Positions 1 through 6,954 are shown, counted from the stretch's first letter. The stretch: 8,474 bases of DNA from CAYFQB01 sp964345225 (GCA_964345225.1 CAYFQB010000012.1:1-8474); one strand, 5' to 3'. The notes: generated by a model from the letters alone, not told the origin. Numbers and translations: made by a program.

Positions 1-1065
1 TATTGTCTTAAATGCTTCAATAAATCGCCTGTTTTCTTCAGGAAGCCCTATAGTTACCCTTATCTCTCTCGTACCAACAGGTCTGACAATAACCCCCTTT
101 TTAAGAAGTTTTTCGTATGTTGTTTTTGAATCACTTTCCAGAATTATATATATAAAATTGGCCTCTGTAGGAATAAATCTAACTCCCAGAGAACTTAGTT
201 CATCGTAAAGGTATTTTTTACCTTTTTCGTTTAACTCTCTCGAAATTTTTACATACTCCCTGTCTTTAAGAGCTCCGATTGCTGCATTCTGCGCAACTGA
301 ATTTGCATTGAATGGCTCTCTTATTCTGTTCATAGCAGATATCATTTCCTTTTTTGCAATACCATAACCTAATCTAAGGCCGGCAAGCCCGTATATTTTT
401 GAAAATGTCCGCAGGATGAGGACATTTTTCTCACTTCTAAGATATTTCATACTTTCAGCATAATCCGGGTCAGAGACATATTCGTGATATGCTTCATCTA
501 CAACAACAAGTACCTCATCTGTAATTTTGTCCATCATTCTGTCAAAGTCATCCTTCTTATTTATTGTGCCGGTTGGATTGTTAGGATTAGCTATGAAGAT
601 CATTTTGGTTTTTGAGGTAACGGCGTCTGCCATTGCACCTAGGTCATGGGTGTAATTTTTTAAGGGTATCTGGATGGGATTTGCACCAACGGACTGTACA
701 GCCATTGAATAGACAACAAAAGAAGGAAATGCCATAACAGCATCGTCGCCTGCCTTTAAGAACGTCCTTGCAGATATGTCTATTAGCTCATTAGACCCGT
801 TTCCGATTATTAGCTCATCCATGTTTATGGAAAGCACCCCGGAAAGTATCTTCCTGAGATAAAAACAACTGCCGTCAGGATACCTGTTGATATCTGAAAT
901 GGAATCTCTTATGGCATTCAATGCAACAGGTGACGGTCCAGCAGGGTTCTCATTCGAAGCGAGTTTTACTGAATTGGTAATTCCAAGTTCTCTTTCGAGT
1001 TCTTCAATCGGTTTACCCGGAATATAAGGCTTTATACTCAACACATAATCAGGGGGATGGATCAT
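1..1065 (-). CDS. hisC: Histidinol-phosphate/aromatic aminotransferase (HisC family), 3' end cut by window edge
   Basis: PLP-dependent fold-type I aminotransferase. HisC enzymes transaminate histidinol phosphate with glutamate, and many paralogues also act on phenylpyruvate or 4-hydroxyphenylpyruvate. I translated 355 residues from the ATG at 1065 to the window edge. The family is usually 350-370 aa, so only a few C-terminal residues are missing. Visible motifs are the ANPNNPTG loop (residues 159-166), the cofactor-binding aspartate in VDEAYHEY (Asp190), the Schiff-base lysine in TFSKIYGLAGLRLGY (Lys223), and the substrate-carboxylate arginine in REIRVTIG (Arg336). The start ATG overlaps the pheA stop (ATGA), which implies translational coupling; there is only a weak CAGGG upstream as its own ribosome site. 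Being directly behind pheA suggests that its main job may be the last step of Phe (and Tyr) synthesis rather than, or as well as, histidine synthesis. That substrate choice is inference; the family call is firm. Confidence 0.93.
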   Translation of the reverse strand, partial: MIHPPDYVLSIKPYIPGKPIEELERELGITNSVKLASNENPAGPSPVALNAIRDSISDINRYPDGSCFYLRKILSGVLSINMDELIIGNGSNELIDISARTFLKAGDDAVMAFPSFVVYSMAVQSVGANPIQIPLKNYTHDLGAMADAVTSKTKMIFIANPNNPTGTINKKDDFDRMMDKITDEVLVVVDEAYHEYVSDPDYAESMKYLRSEKNVLILRTFSKIYGLAGLRLGYGIAKKEMISAMNRIREPFNANSVAQNAAIGALKDREYVKISRELNEKGKKYLYDELSSLGVRFIPTEANFIYIILESDSKTTYEKLLKKGVIVRPVGTREIRVTIGLPEENRRFIEAFKTI

Positions 1066-2135
1066 TGTATTTTACCCTGGGGATATGACCCTAGTATTTT
1101 GAGGTAAAGGCAGCCTTCCTTGACTGATTCAATAGCTTTTTTAACCTTTTTATTTTCGATATGGCCTTCCATGTCAACAAAGAAGATATATTCCCAGGCC
1201 TTCCTTTTAGATGGTCTTGATTCTATTTTTGTAAGATTAATCTTATTTTTTTTGAAGGGAAGAAGAATTTCGTACAGAGCACCGGGCCTGTCCTTTAAGG
1301 AAAACATTATTGAGGTTTTGTCGTTTCCTGTTATGGATGGAAATTCCTTTGATATGACAAGAAACCTGGTTACATTATGTCTGCTATCTTCAATACTCCT
1401 TTCAATAAAGTATAAATCATAGTTTTTTGCAGCAAGTTCGCTGGCAATTGCGGCAGATTCCCTATCCTTAGAAGCAAGTTCCGCTGCCCTTGCAGTACTG
1501 GTTGATTCAAGAATCGAGATTCCAGGCATATTGGATTCAAGCCACCTTCTGCATTGAGCTGAAGCCTGCGGGTGGGAGTATATTCTCTTTATTTTTGATT
1601 TATCGGATTGTTTTGAAAGCAGGTTATGCGTAACCACAAGTATTATTTCCGAGGAGACCTTCAAATCAAAATCCATGAACATATCCAGTGTGTGGCTAAT
1701 GACTCCTTCACTTGAGTTTTCTATCGGCACAACGCCGTATTCAGCCTTGTTTGCATCTACATTATCAAAGACCATTTTTATGCTGTCAACCGGGATGAAA
1801 GAAGCTGATGAGCCAAAGTGTCTTAGAGCAGCAAGGTGAGTAAATGTAGCAAGTGGGCCAAGACAGGCAACCTTCAGAGGCTCTTCAAGGGAAAGAGACG
1901 CTGAAAGGATTTCTCTGTAAAGAGCTTTAAGGGCATCGTTTGGAAAAGGTCCTTTGTTCTTGGCAATAAGCCTTTCAAGTATAAGACGTTCACGTTCAGG
2001 GGAGTAAAATTTAACTTTTTCATTCCGTTTGATATTTGCGATCTCAAGAACAGTTTTCGCACGTTTGTTAAGCAGGTCCAGCAGCTTATCGTCAATTTCA
2101 TCAATCTTGATTCTTAGTTTGTCCAGTTCGCCCAT
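1062..2135 (-). CDS. pheA: Bifunctional chorismate mutase/prephenate dehydratase (P-protein)
   Basis: Converts chorismate to prephenate and prephenate to phenylpyruvate, the committed branch to phenylalanine, in the cytosol. The 357-aa length is typical. Residues 1-86 form an AroQ-type chorismate mutase: Arg8, Arg25, Lys36, Arg48 and Glu49 align with the E. coli active-site set Arg11, Arg28, Lys39, Arg51 and Glu52, while Glu84 replaces the usual Gln88. Residues 87-265 are the prephenate dehydratase domain, with GPLATFTH near its start, the VPIENSSEG segment (136-144), and the catalytic TRF motif (Thr256-Arg257-Phe258). Residues 273-352 are an ACT domain with the Phe-binding GAL (285-287) and ESRP (305-308) motifs, so feedback inhibition by phenylalanine is expected. 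The start at 2135 gives the standard N-terminus (LDKLRIKIDEID) although the ribosome site is poor. It is the first gene of the visible pheA-hisC unit. In several Desulfobacterota and Nitrospirota a similar unit continues with aroF and tyrA, which cannot be seen here. Confidence 0.97.
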   Translation of the reverse strand: MGELDKLRIKIDEIDDKLLDLLNKRAKTVLEIANIKRNEKVKFYSPERERLILERLIAKNKGPFPNDALKALYREILSASLSLEEPLKVACLGPLATFTHLAALRHFGSSASFIPVDSIKMVFDNVDANKAEYGVVPIENSSEGVISHTLDMFMDFDLKVSSEIILVVTHNLLSKQSDKSKIKRIYSHPQASAQCRRWLESNMPGISILESTSTARAAELASKDRESAAIASELAAKNYDLYFIERSIEDSRHNVTRFLVISKEFPSITGNDKTSIMFSLKDRPGALYEILLPFKKNKINLTKIESRPSKRKAWEYIFFVDMEGHIENKKVKKAIESVKEGCLYLKILGSYPQGKIQ

Positions 2136-2202
2136 TTATACCCATTTAGGAATTTAATAACCAGTCTTTAGTGGATTTGGCCTGGTTTTTAATTGAATAC
2201 TA

Positions 2203-2232
2203 ATACTACATAATTTTTTCTTTTTTTTTCAA
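2203..2232 (-). promoter_or_regulatory. Weak sigma70-like promoter candidate for pheA-hisC
   Basis: On the minus strand a TTGAAA box (2227-2232) is followed after 18 bases by TAGTAT (2203-2208), each a 4/6 or better match to the sigma70 consensus. The spacer is nearly pure A, and transcription would begin roughly 60 bases before the pheA ATG. An imperfect AACCAG/CTGGTT stem (2159-2187) would fall in the leader. I see no Phe-rich leader peptide or T-box. AT-rich DNA produces such boxes by chance, so this is only a candidate. Confidence 0.3.
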
Positions 2233-2267
2233 GATTTAAATTGTTGTGCTTTTTAACAGATTGAAGA

Positions 2268-2316
2268 TTTACCCCGTATAGAAATTGTTGTTATTTTTTT
2301 CTAATGGGATTTACTT
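2268..2316. repeat. Palindromic repeat element, copy 1 (degenerate), downstream of asnS
   Basis: The left arm ACCCCGTATAGAAA (2271-2284) and right arm TTTCTAATGGGAT (2298-2310) form an imperfect hairpin with one bulged A, one G-T pair, one mismatch and a 13-base AT-rich loop. The left arm is 13/14 identical to the left arm of the element at 3797-3841. The right arm plus flank (2299-2316) matches the second copy at 15/18. Both copies carry an extra unpaired base at the same position of the left arm, which argues for common descent. It lies 62 bp past the asnS stop and could act as a 3' hairpin, but there is no clean T-tract. The family is unidentified. Confidence 0.6.
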
Positions 2317-2377
2317 TGTCAAAAATCAAAATCTAGAAATTGATTACATAAGCACCTTATCAATGAAATAAAATCTG

Positions 2378-3766
2378 TCAGAAATCGATCAATTTAGGAG
2401 CTCTGGGACATGGAATTACATCACGGATATTAGGCATCCCGGTAATATATTGCATCAATCTTTCGAATCCCAGCCCAAATCCTGCATGAGGTGCTGAACC
2501 GAATCTTCTAAGGTCTAAATACCACTGTAGATTTTCATTTGGTATTCCTAAATGGTTCATCCTTTCTTCCAATACTTCAAGTCTTTCTTCACGCTGGCTT
2601 CCACCGATAATCTCACCTATTTTGGGAACAAGAACATCCATAGCCGCTACTGTTTTTTCATCAGGATTAAGCCTCATATAAAATGCCTTTATCTCCTTGG
2701 GATAATCAGTCACAATTACCGGACCATTAAATAATTTATCCGTTAGACAACGTTCGTGTTCTGACTGTAAATCAGAGCCCCATTTAACCGGAAACTCAAA
2801 TTTCTCATTAGCCCTTTCCAACTCTCTGATTGCTTCAGTATATGAGATATGGACAAACGGTTTTTCAGCTAGTTGTCTTAGTTCTTCAAAAGAGATCGTC
2901 TTGAACTGCTTTTCAAAAAAAGCAATCTCATTTTCAGCTTTATCCAGAACCTTTCTGCACAGGTTATGGAAAAAGTCCTCGGCAAGTTTCATATCATCCT
3001 TGAGGTCTGCAAATGCCATCTCTGGCTCGATCATCCAGAATTCTGACAGATGACGGGATGTGTTTGAATTCTCAGCCCTGAAGGTAGGGCCGAATGTATA
3101 TACATCACCGAGGGCCATAGCAAAAAACTCTGCCTCAAGCTGTCCGCTTACTGTCAGATAGGCATGCTTGCCAAAGAAGTCCTGGGTAAAATCTAAGTTT
3201 CCTTTTTCCTGCTTTAACAGATTCTCAATGTCAAAGTTTGTCACTGTAAAAAGCTCACCAGCTCCTTCGCAATCACTTGCTGTGACTATTGGTGTATGTA
3301 TCCATATAAATCCACGGCTCTGAAAAAACTCATGAACTGCATCAGCAAGAATATTCCGCACTCTGAATACAGCGCCGTATGTATTGGTTCTCGGCCTGAG
3401 GTGACCGATCTCCCGGAGGAACTCTAATGAATGTCCTTTCTTCTGCAAGGGATATTTGACTGGGTCAGCATCGCCAAATACATCGATCTCGGAAACCTCT
3501 ACTTCATACTTCTGGCCTTTTGCAGGAGATTCTTTCAAGGTTCCTATGACTTTGATAGCAGCACCGGTATTACAGTTGACTAATTTCTTATATGCAGGAC
3601 TTGCTTCAGGTATTACAAGCTGAAGTGTTTCCTGTGAAGAGCCATCACTTAGTGCAATAAAAGCTATACCTTTTGATTCGCGTTTTGTCCTTATCCAGCC
3701 GCAGACAGTTACATCCTGTCCAGAATGCCCTTCAGTGAGTATCTGCCTCACACGCTGCCGTTCCAT
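2378..3766 (-). CDS. asnS: Asparaginyl-tRNA synthetase
   Basis: Charges tRNA-Asn with asparagine using ATP; a cytosolic class IIb synthetase. It is 462 aa, the usual bacterial length. Residues 17-98 are the N-terminal OB-fold anticodon-binding domain (VTVCGWIRTKRESKG start). Motif 1 lies around 143-160. Motif 2 is at 225-250, with FRAENSNTSRHLSEFW containing Arg230 and Glu232. Motif 3 is at 429-445 (GFGLGFERLMQYITG, ATP-binding Arg436). The AENS-RHLSEFW form of motif 2 separates it from bacterial AspRS. The start at 3766 is fixed by AAGGAGG five bases upstream (3772-3778). Its presence means this organism can make Asn-tRNA directly. The gene stands alone, divergent from the helicase gene, and is bracketed by two copies of a palindromic repeat. 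I see no T-box leader. Confidence 0.97.
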   Translation of the reverse strand: MERQRVRQILTEGHSGQDVTVCGWIRTKRESKGIAFIALSDGSSQETLQLVIPEASPAYKKLVNCNTGAAIKVIGTLKESPAKGQKYEVEVSEIDVFGDADPVKYPLQKKGHSLEFLREIGHLRPRTNTYGAVFRVRNILADAVHEFFQSRGFIWIHTPIVTASDCEGAGELFTVTNFDIENLLKQEKGNLDFTQDFFGKHAYLTVSGQLEAEFFAMALGDVYTFGPTFRAENSNTSRHLSEFWMIEPEMAFADLKDDMKLAEDFFHNLCRKVLDKAENEIAFFEKQFKTISFEELRQLAEKPFVHISYTEAIRELERANEKFEFPVKWGSDLQSEHERCLTDKLFNGPVIVTDYPKEIKAFYMRLNPDEKTVAAMDVLVPKIGEIIGGSQREERLEVLEERMNHLGIPNENLQWYLDLRRFGSAPHAGFGLGFERLMQYITGMPNIRDVIPCPRAPKLIDF

Positions 3767-3771
3767 ACCTG

Positions 3772-3791
3772 CCTCCTTGACAAAATGTCAA
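3772..3791 (-). promoter_or_regulatory. asnS ribosome-binding site abutting a small perfect hairpin
   Basis: A full AAGGAGG (3772-3778) sits five bases before the asnS ATG. Immediately upstream and sharing the two A bases is the perfect inverted repeat TTGACA-TTT-TGTCAA as read on the minus strand (3777-3791). If it forms in mRNA it would hold the edge of the Shine-Dalgarno sequence. Alternatively it is an operator-like dyad. The TTGACA resembles a -35 box, but the matching -10 would lie inside the coding region, so I do not call it a promoter for asnS. Confidence 0.55.
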
Positions 3792-3796
3792 AGCTT

Positions 3797-3841
3797 TTTA
3801 CCCCGTTTAGAAAGGCGAAGTTCTTCTAACGGGGTTCACTT
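3797..3841. repeat. Palindromic repeat element, copy 2, in the asnS leader
   Basis: ACCCCGTTTAGAA (3800-3812) pairs with TTCTAACGGGGT (3824-3835), giving 12 base pairs with one bulged T and an 11-base loop. It lies 30-75 bp upstream of the asnS start, so it is likely inside the asnS leader transcript or its promoter region. It is not followed by a T-tract on either strand, so it is a poor intrinsic terminator. It is related to the copy at 2268-2316 in the same orientation. It could be a REP-like extragenic palindrome or the remnant of a small non-autonomous element. Confidence 0.65.
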
Positions 3842-3979
3842 ATTAAGTTTTGCATAAGTCGTTCTTTTAGGGCAAGAAGAATAGTTGTGATTAAAGATTT
3901 CGTGTTTTATGCTCTCTGCGCTTTGTTTTTCTCTTAGCCTTTATCCGCCTCTAATTTTCATTCTTCAATTTTCTTTGTG

Positions 3980-4003
3980 CCCTGATACCCTGATACCCTG
4001 ATA
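3980..4003. repeat. Three perfect tandem copies of CCCTGATA
   Basis: The octamer CCCTGATA is repeated exactly three times (3980-3987, 3988-3995, 3996-4003). On the minus strand it reads TATCAGGG. It is the left end of a larger patch of degenerate short repeats in the asnS-mrfA spacer. Confidence 0.9.
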
Positions 4004-4006
4004 AAT

Positions 4007-4122
4007 GGCTTACTTCCTACTTTCCTTTGATCTTTGCGTTTTACTGCTTACTGCCTACTGCTTACTTCTTACTTCCCACTCTTTACTCTTTGCCTTTTTC
4101 GCCCTGCACCTTGCACCCTGCT
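4007..4122. repeat. Degenerate heptanucleotide repeat patch
   Basis: Two opening units, GGCTTAC and TTCCTAC (4007-4020), are followed by a decayed stretch. Seven in-phase heptads then run from 4045 to 4093: TGCTTAC, TGCCTAC, TGCTTAC, TTCTTAC, TTCCCAC, TCTTTAC, TCTTTGC. A further short run, CCCTGCA, CCTTGCA, CCCTGCT, occupies 4102-4122. Neighbouring units resemble each other more than distant ones, as expected from repeated slippage and point mutation. A period of seven is not a multiple of three, and the region shows no coding character. Confidence 0.85.
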
Positions 4123-4158
4123 TTTTCCGCATAGTAACAGTAAAAAAAGAATTTGTTG

Positions 4159-4171
4159 TACAATCAGAATA
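4159..4171 (+). promoter_or_regulatory. Candidate -10 box for mrfA, possible leaderless start
   Basis: TACAAT (4159-4164) is a 5/6 match to the sigma70 -10 consensus. The expected transcription start, about seven bases on, coincides with the ATG at 4171, and there is no Shine-Dalgarno sequence before that ATG. The -35 region (TAACAG, 4135-4140, 18-base spacer) is poor. Confidence 0.3.
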
Positions 4172-6405
4172 TGGCAGTAAATGATTTCATTGATTCACTT
4201 GTAAAAGACAGAGAATTCAATCTCCAACTGGCAGGCGAAAAATATATTCATCCTATAAAACCTCTATATATGAATCTCGATCTTGACGAAAAGCTCAGAA
4301 CTATTTTCAAAGACAGGGGTATTAAACTGTTTTACAGTCATCAGGTTAAGACAATTGATTTAATAAGACAGGGTGAAAATGTAGTGCTTATGACGCCAAC
4401 GGCAAGCGGGAAAAGTCTTGCCTACAATATACCAGTGCTCGAATCAATAACGGATAACCTGGATACAAAATCACTCTACATATTTCCTCTGAAAGGTCTT
4501 GAGCAGGATCAGCTTAAGAATCTTAATGAGCTTTCTGGTGCTTTAGGTATTAATAATGCTGGAGATGTATATGATGGAGACACAACCGCACATAAGAGAA
4601 AAAAAATAAGAGAATCATTACCTAATGTAGTATTTACAAATCCTGATATGCTGCATCTTGCAATCCTGCCATTTCATAGGAAATGGCAGGATTTTTTCAG
4701 GCATCTTAGATATATAGTAATTGATGAAATTCATACGTACAGGGGCGTATTCGGCTCAAATGTTGCACAGATATTCAGAAGGCTGAGGAGAATATGTGAT
4801 TATTATGGTTCAAAACCGCAGTTTTTTGCTGCATCGGCAACCATAGCAAATCCTGATAAGCTGGCTGAGGAACTCATAGGATTACCATTTATAGTAATTG
4901 ATGAGAGCGGTGCACCTTCTGCTGGTAAGCTTTTCTTTTTTGTTAATCCTATCGAAAGCCCATACGGCATTGCCACACGGCTTTTTGTACAGTGTATGAG
5001 GGCAGGTCTCAGGACGATAGTTTTTACAAAAGCTAGAAAAATTACTGAACTCATATATACCTGGTCATTAAACTACGCCCCGGAAATTAAGGAGAAGATA
5101 AGCCCTTACCGTGCAGGATTTTTACCGAAGGAAAGGCGAGAGATTGAGACAAAGCTTTTCAATGGTGAGCTTCTGGGTGTCATATCGACAAGCGCCCTTG
5201 AACTCGGTGTAGACATAGGTGGTCTTGACTGCTGTATCCTCTGTGGTTATCCCGGTTCTGTTTCAAGCACCTGGCAGAGGGCAGGGCGTGTTGGAAGACA
5301 TGGGCAGGAATCCTTAGTTATACTTGTAGCGATTCAGGATGCACTTGACCATTATTTCATCCGCCATCCTGATGCATTTTTCGAAAAAAGTCATGAAGCT
5401 GCTGTTATAGACCCCGGCAATAAAAATATCATCAAAAAACATATCCCCTGTGCGGCTGTAGAGCTTCCCCTTAGTTTGAAAGATAGTATTTATGATATGG
5501 ATAAGCTGATGCCTGTTATTGATGAGCTTGTACGGGAAAAGGTCCTTTCAAAGGGTAAAAAAAGAGATATATGGTTTTCTACCAACAGAAGGCCGCATAG
5601 AGAAGTTGGGATAAGGGCAATAGGAGAACGTTTTATGCTTGTTAGTGAGTCAGGAAGGGCGATAGGAGAATTAAGTGGTGGAAGGGTCTTCAAGGAGGCC
5701 TTTCCAGGTGCAATATATCTTCACAGAGGAAGACAATATAAGATAATTGAACTTGATATACAAAAGAAAAAGGCTGTTTGCAGCCCTGTAAACCTTCAAT
5801 ACTACACACAAGCGCTCAGTAAAGAAACAACAGAAATTATAGAAGAAAGAGAGCAAAAAGAATTCAATAAAATAATATTCAGCTGGGGGATACTGAGGAT
5901 AACACAACAGATTATAGGCTATGAAAAGAAAAGGATTTATGATAGAAAGAGAATTTCAAGGCATGAACTTGATATGCCTGAGTATATCTTTGATACAGAA
6001 GGCCTTTGGACTATTATAGACAGGAAAACAGAGCATGTTATAGAGGAAAATGGCTTTGACCTGGCAGGAACACTCCATGCGGTTGAGCATGCATCAATTG
6101 CATGCATGCCGCTTTTTGCATTATGCGACAGGGGGGATATTGGCGGGCTTAGTCATACATGTTTTCCTGATTTTGGCTTGCCCGCCATATTTATCTATGA
6201 CGGCCACGAGGGCGGCGTTGGACTTTCAAAACGTGCTATGGAAATTGTTGCTGAATGGTTAAAGACCACGCAGAAAATTATAGAAGAATGCCCTTGTACT
6301 TATGGATGTCCTTCATGTATTCAGGACCCTCAATGTGGCAACAGCAATCAACCGCTTGACAAGAAAGGTGCAGATTTTCTGCTAAAAAAATGGTTATTTG
6401 ATTAA
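4171..6405 (+). CDS. mrfA: MrfA/YprA-family superfamily 2 DNA helicase with DUF1998 and Cys cluster
   Basis: ATP-dependent helicase resembling Bacillus subtilis MrfA (YprA), which acts with the MrfB nuclease in repair of mitomycin-type damage; Hrq1 is a relative. It is 744 aa from the ATG at 4171; an upstream TTG (4153) would add six residues. Visible motifs are YSHQ (55-58), Walker A TPTASGKS (75-82, Lys81), DEIH Walker B (185-188), SAT motif III (222-224), TSALELGVDIGG (340-351), and motif VI QRAGRVGRHG (369-378, arginine fingers). Residues about 604-694 match the DUF1998 region (HAVEHASIACMP, SHTCFPDFG, IYDGHEGGVG). They are followed by the metal-binding cluster C-P-C-x3-C-P-S-C (Cys707, 709, 713, 716), with a further Cys722. 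Length and domain order match MrfA. No mrfB-like exonuclease gene is adjacent in this window. The family is clear; the substrate is inferred from homologues. Confidence 0.93.
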   Translation: MAVNDFIDSLVKDREFNLQLAGEKYIHPIKPLYMNLDLDEKLRTIFKDRGIKLFYSHQVKTIDLIRQGENVVLMTPTASGKSLAYNIPVLESITDNLDTKSLYIFPLKGLEQDQLKNLNELSGALGINNAGDVYDGDTTAHKRKKIRESLPNVVFTNPDMLHLAILPFHRKWQDFFRHLRYIVIDEIHTYRGVFGSNVAQIFRRLRRICDYYGSKPQFFAASATIANPDKLAEELIGLPFIVIDESGAPSAGKLFFFVNPIESPYGIATRLFVQCMRAGLRTIVFTKARKITELIYTWSLNYAPEIKEKISPYRAGFLPKERREIETKLFNGELLGVISTSALELGVDIGGLDCCILCGYPGSVSSTWQRAGRVGRHGQESLVILVAIQDALDHYFIRHPDAFFEKSHEAAVIDPGNKNIIKKHIPCAAVELPLSLKDSIYDMDKLMPVIDELVREKVLSKGKKRDIWFSTNRRPHREVGIRAIGERFMLVSESGRAIGELSGGRVFKEAFPGAIYLHRGRQYKIIELDIQKKKAVCSPVNLQYYTQALSKETTEIIEEREQKEFNKIIFSWGILRITQQIIGYEKKRIYDRKRISRHELDMPEYIFDTEGLWTIIDRKTEHVIEENGFDLAGTLHAVEHASIACMPLFALCDRGDIGGLSHTCFPDFGLPAIFIYDGHEGGVGLSKRAMEIVAEWLKTTQKIIEECPCTYGCPSCIQDPQCGNSNQPLDKKGADFLLKKWLFD

Positions 6406-6428
6406 GTAACCACTGGCGTTCTTTTCGA

Positions 6429-6785
6429 TTATTTCGGCAAAGGTATTTTTTTGCCTTCTTCATTTATACGAACAAAAGTTACATGGGTAGAAAAAATTAA
6501 ATCCTTTTTGCCGATTTCAATATTACCACGATATACATCCACAGAATATTGAACAGAGGTATTTCCTTCTTTTGTCTTTTTAGTAATAAATTTTAGTATC
6601 GTCCCTTCCTTTACAGTCTTTCTGAATTCAACTGTGTCCAGTCCTATCGTAACAAAGTTGCATCCTGGATAATCCAGGCTTGCAGATATCCAGGCATATT
6701 CATCTACCCATTTGAGTAAATATCCACCAAAAAGAAAGCCATACTGACTTAAGTGTTCAGGAAGTACTAATTTATGATTTTCCAT
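6429..6785 (-). CDS. Hotdog-fold acyl-CoA thioesterase (YciA/BACH-like)
   Basis: Probable hydrolase of acyl-CoA thioesters, giving free fatty acid and CoA; members work as multimers in the cytosol. It is 118 aa, slightly shorter than YciA (about 130). The N-terminal LSQYGFLFGGYLLKWVDEYAW (residues 12-32) matches the family signature G-x-x-FGG-x-L-x-x-x-DE, with Asp28 as the likely catalytic acid. The usual Asn before the glycine motif is not obvious (SQYG). The central VTIGLDTVEFRKTVKEG (45-61) and the closing THVTFVRINEEGKKIPLP match the remaining strands of the fold. No membrane segment or signal peptide. It converges on mrfA with only 23 bp between the stops and no obvious terminator there, so the transcripts may overlap. 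The ribosome site is weak. Substrate chain length cannot be read from the sequence. Confidence 0.86.
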   Translation of the reverse strand: MENHKLVLPEHLSQYGFLFGGYLLKWVDEYAWISASLDYPGCNFVTIGLDTVEFRKTVKEGTILKFITKKTKEGNTSVQYSVDVYRGNIEIGKKDLIFSTHVTFVRINEEGKKIPLPK

Positions 6786-6954
6786 GTTTCATTGTTTCTA
6801 ACAATTAATAAACGAAATACGATTTTCCTGATATTTTGTTTTATACGATATCATATTCGATAAGCAGTTACAATCATAAGTCTTTATAAAAAAAGAATTT
6901 GAATTTATCATTTTCGTATTTGCTATGTAATATTATGATATAAGAAATTTGTCT

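Larger units (their letters stand above)
3842..4158. other. Divergent intergenic region between asnS and mrfA: pyrimidine-rich, no gene
   Basis: No credible coding frame, tRNA or known riboswitch was seen. The plus strand is strongly pyrimidine-rich (C/T), so the minus strand is purine-rich. The right half consists of degenerate short tandem repeats, listed separately. Both the asnS and mrfA promoters must lie here, but I see no convincing -35/-10 pair for asnS. Confidence 0.7.

Noticed and set aside
1120..1422. Plus-strand reading frame of 100 codons
   Set aside because: Lies wholly antisense to the well-supported pheA, with no ribosome site or recognisable protein content.
2159..2190. Plus-strand intrinsic terminator (AACCAG/CTGGTT followed by TTTTTAATT)
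   Set aside because: Only a six-pair stem with a 17-base loop, and no plus-strand gene upstream to terminate.
2136..2260. Phe leader-peptide attenuator upstream of pheA
   Set aside because: No short frame with clustered Phe codons; the only nearby ATG is followed at once by a stop.
3901..4130. CRISPR-like array
   Set aside because: Repeats are 7-8 bases, directly tandem, without spacers or conserved longer repeats, and no cas genes are present.
3767..4150. T-box leader controlling asnS
   Set aside because: No AGGGTGG-type T-box sequence and no terminator/antiterminator pair on the minus strand.
4153..4155. TTG at 4153 as the mrfA start
   Set aside because: The ATG at 4171 gives the expected family length; the TTG has no better ribosome site and adds residues overlapping the candidate -10 box.
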